Assembly (NCBI RefSeq): GCF_041296385.1
Contig: NC_091017.1
Location: 11,464,001-11,528,000, forward strand
Direction of reading: 5' to 3'
Origin: Aphelocoma coerulescens
Taxonomy: Eukaryota > Chordata > Aves > Passeriformes > Corvidae
Length of the DNA: 64,000 nucleotides
Shown: in pieces, positions 59,501-64,000 of the stretch
How positions within the stretch are numbered: the stretch's first letter is position 1
How the letters are laid out: each line of letters begins with the position of its first letter
Notes under the pieces: model-generated
Seen by the model: the letters and a program-made list of their open reading frames with translations, nothing else
Database searches by the model: none
Told to the model about the DNA's origin: nothing
Program-made: the position numbers and the translations under genes

Positions 59501-62254
59501 CTGACAGTGAAGGCACAGAACACCGTCGGGTGTGTGCAGTGTACAGACGCAATGTAAAAGCCCTGAGTACCATTTGACTGCAGTCATAGTGCAAGTTTGC
59601 AACTGTACCATGCAAGGCCAGTGAAAGCTTCCTGTGCGGCCACATTTTCGTATTGGAGCTCGCTAGCTGGAAGTGATTCGGTTTGTCTGCAGTATCCGCT
59701 CGACTGAATGTGATGTGTCACTGGAAAGAAAAGTACAGACCAGCAGTGCGTTTGATATGGTTCAGGGGCTGCAAAGGGAATGTACAGGCCACCTCTGGGA
59801 TTTTGGTCTTTGTGCATTCCCATGGCAGCAGTTCCTGGATGTTTTTGTTCTACAGTTTAGGCTCAGTGAGAGAGAAAAAAATGCGAGAGCACGCATAGCA
59901 GAGCCACAGGGAGAATTGCTGAGGTATGAGTTGCGTGCTGTTCAGATACTGCCGTACCAAAGGCCTACCTAAACACTGCTGCTGATCTAGCATGTCTTTC
60001 TGTAGCAAGACTTGTTGGTACTGCAAAACAGAAGATGCGTGAGGTCAAATGAATCTGGACAGAAAATTTCAGACGAGCAGCCTATGAGTGCATGATTGAA
60101 ACAGTAAATTTAGGTGACAGAATAGATCGTGGCATCGATTTGCGTAGTGTTAATATTCTCTGAAGGGAATGCAAAAAGCCAAGATGTGTTTTCCATTCTA
60201 GCTGTTCCTGACAAAAACTGAGGAATAAAACTTTCGTTCTAGATGGAATGTAACATTCAGTTCCCAGGATTTTGCACTCCAAAGTTCAACAAAAGAGTTT
60301 CCACAAGAATCTTGAGAAGAAGCACAATCACTTCCACCTAGAGCTGGAAGAGGAAGAGGCAGCGGCACAAGCAAGTGCCCTTGAGCGTCCTCCTTCCGAA
60401 TGCTAGAACGTCAATTCAGCAGGCAGGAGTGCAGCAGCCACCCTTCGTCTTGCAAGCCCATACGACGCGCACACCAGCCCGGTGCTCTGCGGCTTCGTCC
60501 TTCGCCTTTTCGAGCACGCCGTACCTTCATTCTCCCGGAGGCGAACAGCGGTCTGCTTCTCGCACGGAACGCTGTGTCGGCAGCCAAGCGCTCCAGTGCA
60601 CTGCTTCTGCCCAAACACGCCTGGGCCCTGCACCTCTCCTTCCCAGCGCTACGTAGCAGCACAATCTGTCCCTCTTGCGATCCCAAGCTAAGCGGAAAGC
60701 TTCTCGGCTACGTCTCCCGCAGAGAGCTGTGCCAGGACAATAAGCTTGCAAGCACTTTGCTCCTGACACTAGTGGCAACAGGGATTCGCACCACCTTCCA
60801 GGAGCAGTCCTCTTGCCTTTTACAAGGTGCAAAAGCGCCCCCTCTGTGGCGGTGCTGTCTGCCCGGTCTTTCTCGGCTCGAAGCACCACGAGGCACACAA
60901 GACTCTCTCGCAAGGACCGAAATTCCCGATAGGCGTCTCTGCGCTTTCTGCAATGCTGCACGCACAAGCCCGGTGCTCTGAGGCTTCGTTCTTCGCCTTT
61001 CGTTGTCTGGGCAGAAGAGAAGCCGAGCGAGGCCATTGTGCTTTGCCGCTTGTCAGTGTGCTGTGCACGGTTTTTCCGCAGCTCGAGCTAGCGGGAGACC
61101 CCTTCGGTTTCGCGGCGTCCACACTACCCATGGTAGCTCTCGCTCAGCGAAACTTGAAGGGGAGAAGCACTTGCTGGATGAGTCTTTCAGTGTGCAGGAC
61201 TTTGAAAACACAGCAGCGCAATCGGGGCCACGAGAAGGACCGCTGAGAAGTCGCTCTCGCACAGAGAACCGTGCCAGGATGACGAGCTCGCCCAGCATTT
61301 GCCCCTGACACTTGGGGAACTCGTAGTTGCCAGTGCCTTCCAGGGGCAGTCTGCTTTCTGTCATAACCTGCATAGGGCCCGTCAGATGGTGGTGCTGTCT
61401 GCCTTCTCCTTCTCGGCCAGAGTGTACTCTGGTGCACACTGCAGTCTGGCAAGGAGCAAAGATCTTCGGTAGACATCTCGCACAGGAGAAAGTTGCCAAG
61501 AAAGAACCACGTTCTTCATCAGCCCTCCTCATGTCCCGATTGGGGTGCTGCCTTCAAAGCCTTGCACATTGAAAGACTTCTCCAGCAAGTGCTTCTCCCC
61601 TGGCGCACTTCGCTGAGTGAGAGCTGCATGGGCAGCGTGGACTCAGCGAAACCGAAAGGGTGTCGCTGTAGCTCGAGCTGAGCAAAGAAACCGTGCTCGG
61701 TGCACCGTTGGTGGGTGCAGCATGCACGCGGAAAAGCAGCAAAGTTCACTGCCATCGCTGGCCTTCTCTTCAGTCCAGACCACTTAAGGCAAACAATTTA
61801 GCTGCAGAGCACTGGGCTTGCGTGTGCAGTGCACCAAATTGCCCAAGACCAGCAAGGGCTCGTTCACAAGCAGAGTCGGCTGAGAGCATTCTTGCTTGCT
61901 CCAGAAAGGAAGCCGCAGCTATAGTGCTTCATCCCACAGCGTGGACATAGGCACTTTCCTAGTTGTTCAGCCTTGCAGAGTCCCTGCAACTAGAGCTCAG
62001 CCAGGAGCAGGCGTCAAAGCAGAAGGCTTTCCTAAAGCACGCCTCTCCAACCAGCCTTCGGAAATCGCAAATGACACTGTGGCTCTGTGCCTTTCTTCTA
62101 AGACAGACGCCCACCTTGCTTTCACTCTCGCAGCTCCCTTGGCAGCCTCCAGCAGCTGCTTTCCTGGAGAACGGCCCGAGAAGTAGAAGCCAGGGCTGGG
62201 CTGCACCTTCGCCTTCCGCACGTAAGCGGCACCAGACTCACCGGTGCGCTCTGT

Positions 62255-64000
62255 TCTTCCCTCCTCCGCTGCATGCTACTACCATCGTGTTCTCGGAAAG
62301 ACGGAGACTGAAGGGAAGCGCAAATGCTTCCACAGAGAGCTACAAGAGGAATAGGCAGCAGCAGCACAGGTAAGTGCCGTGGAACTTCCTCCTTCCCAAG
62401 GCTATAACGTCAATTCAGCAGGCAGGAGAGTGGCAGCCACGCTCGTCTTGCAGCCCGTACAACGAGCACGCGAGCCCGGCGCTCCGCGGCTTCGTTCTTC
62501 GCCTTTTCGAGCACGCCGTACCTTCGTTCCCCCGGAGGCGGACGGTCTTCTGCTTCTCGCCCGGAACACTGTGCCCGGCAGTGCAGCGCTTTCTGCGGCA
62601 AGCTGCAAAGCGCCCGTCAGATGGCGATGCTGTCTGCCCGCTCCTCGGCTCGAGTGTACTCCGGCGCACGCTGCCGTCTCGCAAGGAGCAAAGAGCTTCG
62701 GTAGACATCTCGCACAGGAGAAAGGTGCCAGGACGACACCACATTCCTCCTCACCCCTTCTCGTGGCCCACATTGTGGTGCTGCCTTCAAAGCCGTGCGC
62801 ATTGAAAGACTCTTCCAGCAAGTGCTTCTCCCCTGGCACACTTCGCTCAGCGACAGCTACGTGGGCAGCGTGGACTCAGCGAAACTGAAAGGGTGTCCTT
62901 GTAGCTCGAGCTTGTTGGAGAGGATGAAAGTTTGGTAAGAAAGTTTCACAGCTATGTAAGCTTGACAGAAAGATCTCTGAATGTAGAAACTTAGCATGAG
63001 GTAGAAATGGAAACGAGTTTTGATAGAGAGTAAAAGGTGTTTTGCTGAAACACTGATCACTGAATAACTGAGAAGGCAAAGGTTGGAGATTGAGTTGGAA
63101 GGAGATGTTTTTTATTAGGACACCGGTATGTGAGTACAAACAAGCACATGTTTTTCACCAAGTAAATAAGTCTCAAGAAGGCCATAAGGAAATAGAAAAC
63201 ATGTTTTTACCAAAAAGAGAGCTATCGCAGGCAAACAAGAAATGTCGATGTAGCAAGAAGAAGAGAGGTCTGAGAATTTTCCACTGTAAGCTTAAATTGT
63301 AACATACTTACTCTTGTGATTGGATAAGAATGACTATAATATGGTAATGGTAGTAGTCATGATAGGCTACAGGCAAATGTAAAGGTATTGTTGTATGGTG
63401 CTTATTGGTTGCTATGTATTGAGATACTCAGCAAAGAAAAATACATAATGCTTTCTAACTTGAACAGAAAGCGGCTCCAGGTATGCCTACCAGCTGTAGC
63501 TGACAGCTGTAGGGCTGGCTCTGGATACCCACTCCCTGAAATGCTGTAACTTCGCCTATGCAATACACAGCTTTCAAGAGAGCCGCCTGAAGTCCAGACA
63601 CCCTTCGCGAGCCTTTCTCCTATAGAGCTGTGGAAAGAAATCGTGCACGCTACACCGAGGGTGCGTGCAGCATGCACGAGCAAAAGCGGCAAAGTTCAGT
63701 GCCCTCGCTGGGCTTCCCTTCCGTGCGGATAACGTGAGGCGAAAAATGAAGCCGCAGAGCACCGGGCTTGCAGGTGCAGTGCACCGAGTTGCAGAAGTCC
63801 AGCAGGCTCGTTCACAAGCCAAGCCGGCTGAGGGAGTCCTCGCGTCTCCAAAAGGGAACGCGGAGCCGTAGCACTTCATCCCACAGCGTGGAGATAGGCA
63901 CTTCCCTAGTCGTTCAGCCTTGCAGAGTCCCTGCAGCTAGAGCTCACCCAGGAGCAGGCGTCAAAGCAGAAGGCCCTCCTAAAGCACCCTTTCTCCAAGC
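62255..64000 (+). repeat. 10.1-kb higher-order repeat, copy 4, partial
   Basis: Repeats the first about 1,750 bp of copies 1-3 and is cut by the window end, so the array continues to the right. It contains the diverged unit with the insertion and part of the following unit boundary. Confidence 0.95.
62913..63624. mobile_element. 712-bp LTR-like insertion, 10.1-kb copy 4
   Basis: Same element as at 32579-33290, shifted by 30,334 bp because copy 3 has one extra base. Flanks are gagct on both sides. Confidence 0.6.

Larger units (their letters stand above)
52143..62254 (+). repeat. 10,112-bp higher-order repeat, copy 3
   Basis: One base longer than the others because of an extra A in the A run near 59,880. 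Private changes include ttccgtgtc (about 56,668), ctacaactt (about 56,920), gcagtcatg (about 58,333), cagcactg (about 58,912) and gtgctcggtg (about 61,697). Confidence 0.95.

Noticed and set aside
1..64000. CRISPR array, operons or bacterial promoters
   Set aside because: The repeat units are far too long and uniform, there is no short repeat with variable spacers, and the composition and structure are those of vertebrate satellite DNA.
1..64000. CR1 LINE, telomeric or rRNA sequence
   Set aside because: No CR1-type octamer tail, no tandem ttaggg and no rRNA-like stretch was found. Isolated ttaggg words, such as near 38,160, are chance.

Overview
This window is eukaryotic satellite DNA and I can support no protein-coding gene, rRNA or tRNA in it. 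Two features point to a vertebrate: tandem units carrying dense CpG cores, and a degenerate CCTTG/CAAGG minisatellite. A bird or other sauropsid (microchromosome, W or Z) is my best guess, but nothing in the sequence proves the species or chromosome. Every stretch on both strands is explained by repeats or is left as unassigned spacer.

Bases 1-31,722 are a head-to-tail macrosatellite of sixteen complete units of 1,982 or 1,983 bp. The units differ at only about one site in a hundred. Shared variants sort them into types A to F in the order A-B-C-D-E / A-F-C-E / A-B-D'-F-C-D-E*, so the array has its own roughly five-unit higher-order structure that has gained and lost members. Each unit has a CpG-dense core about 380-660 bp into it, and a 731-bp insertion flanked by a 5-bp duplication. 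Related copies elsewhere in the window lack that insertion.

Near 31,920 the array switches, in register, inside unit 17 to a second macrosatellite of 10,111 bp. It is present as three near-identical copies (about 31,921-42,031, 42,032-52,142, 52,143-62,254) and a fourth that runs off the window. Each 10.1-kb copy contains, in order: a diverged 2-kb unit with the insertion; several diverged unit fragments without it; a pyrimidine-rich CCTTG block that flips to purine-rich about 36,839; a group of short dispersed repeats; about 3 kb of unassigned spacer holding one unit relic; and a fragmented unit with one piece inverted, followed by an insertion-free unit that reads into the next copy.

No genes act together here in the usual sense. 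The history I infer is this. An ancestral unit of roughly 1.3-1.5 kb dispersed and diverged. One lineage took the insertion. That lineage was amplified both as the 2-kb array and, joined to a C-rich block and spacer, as the 10.1-kb array, and unequal exchange and conversion then homogenised both. Regular CpG cores and inverted arms are compatible with a transcribed or epigenetically regulated macrosatellite, but the sequence alone does not show transcription. All comparisons were made by eye.
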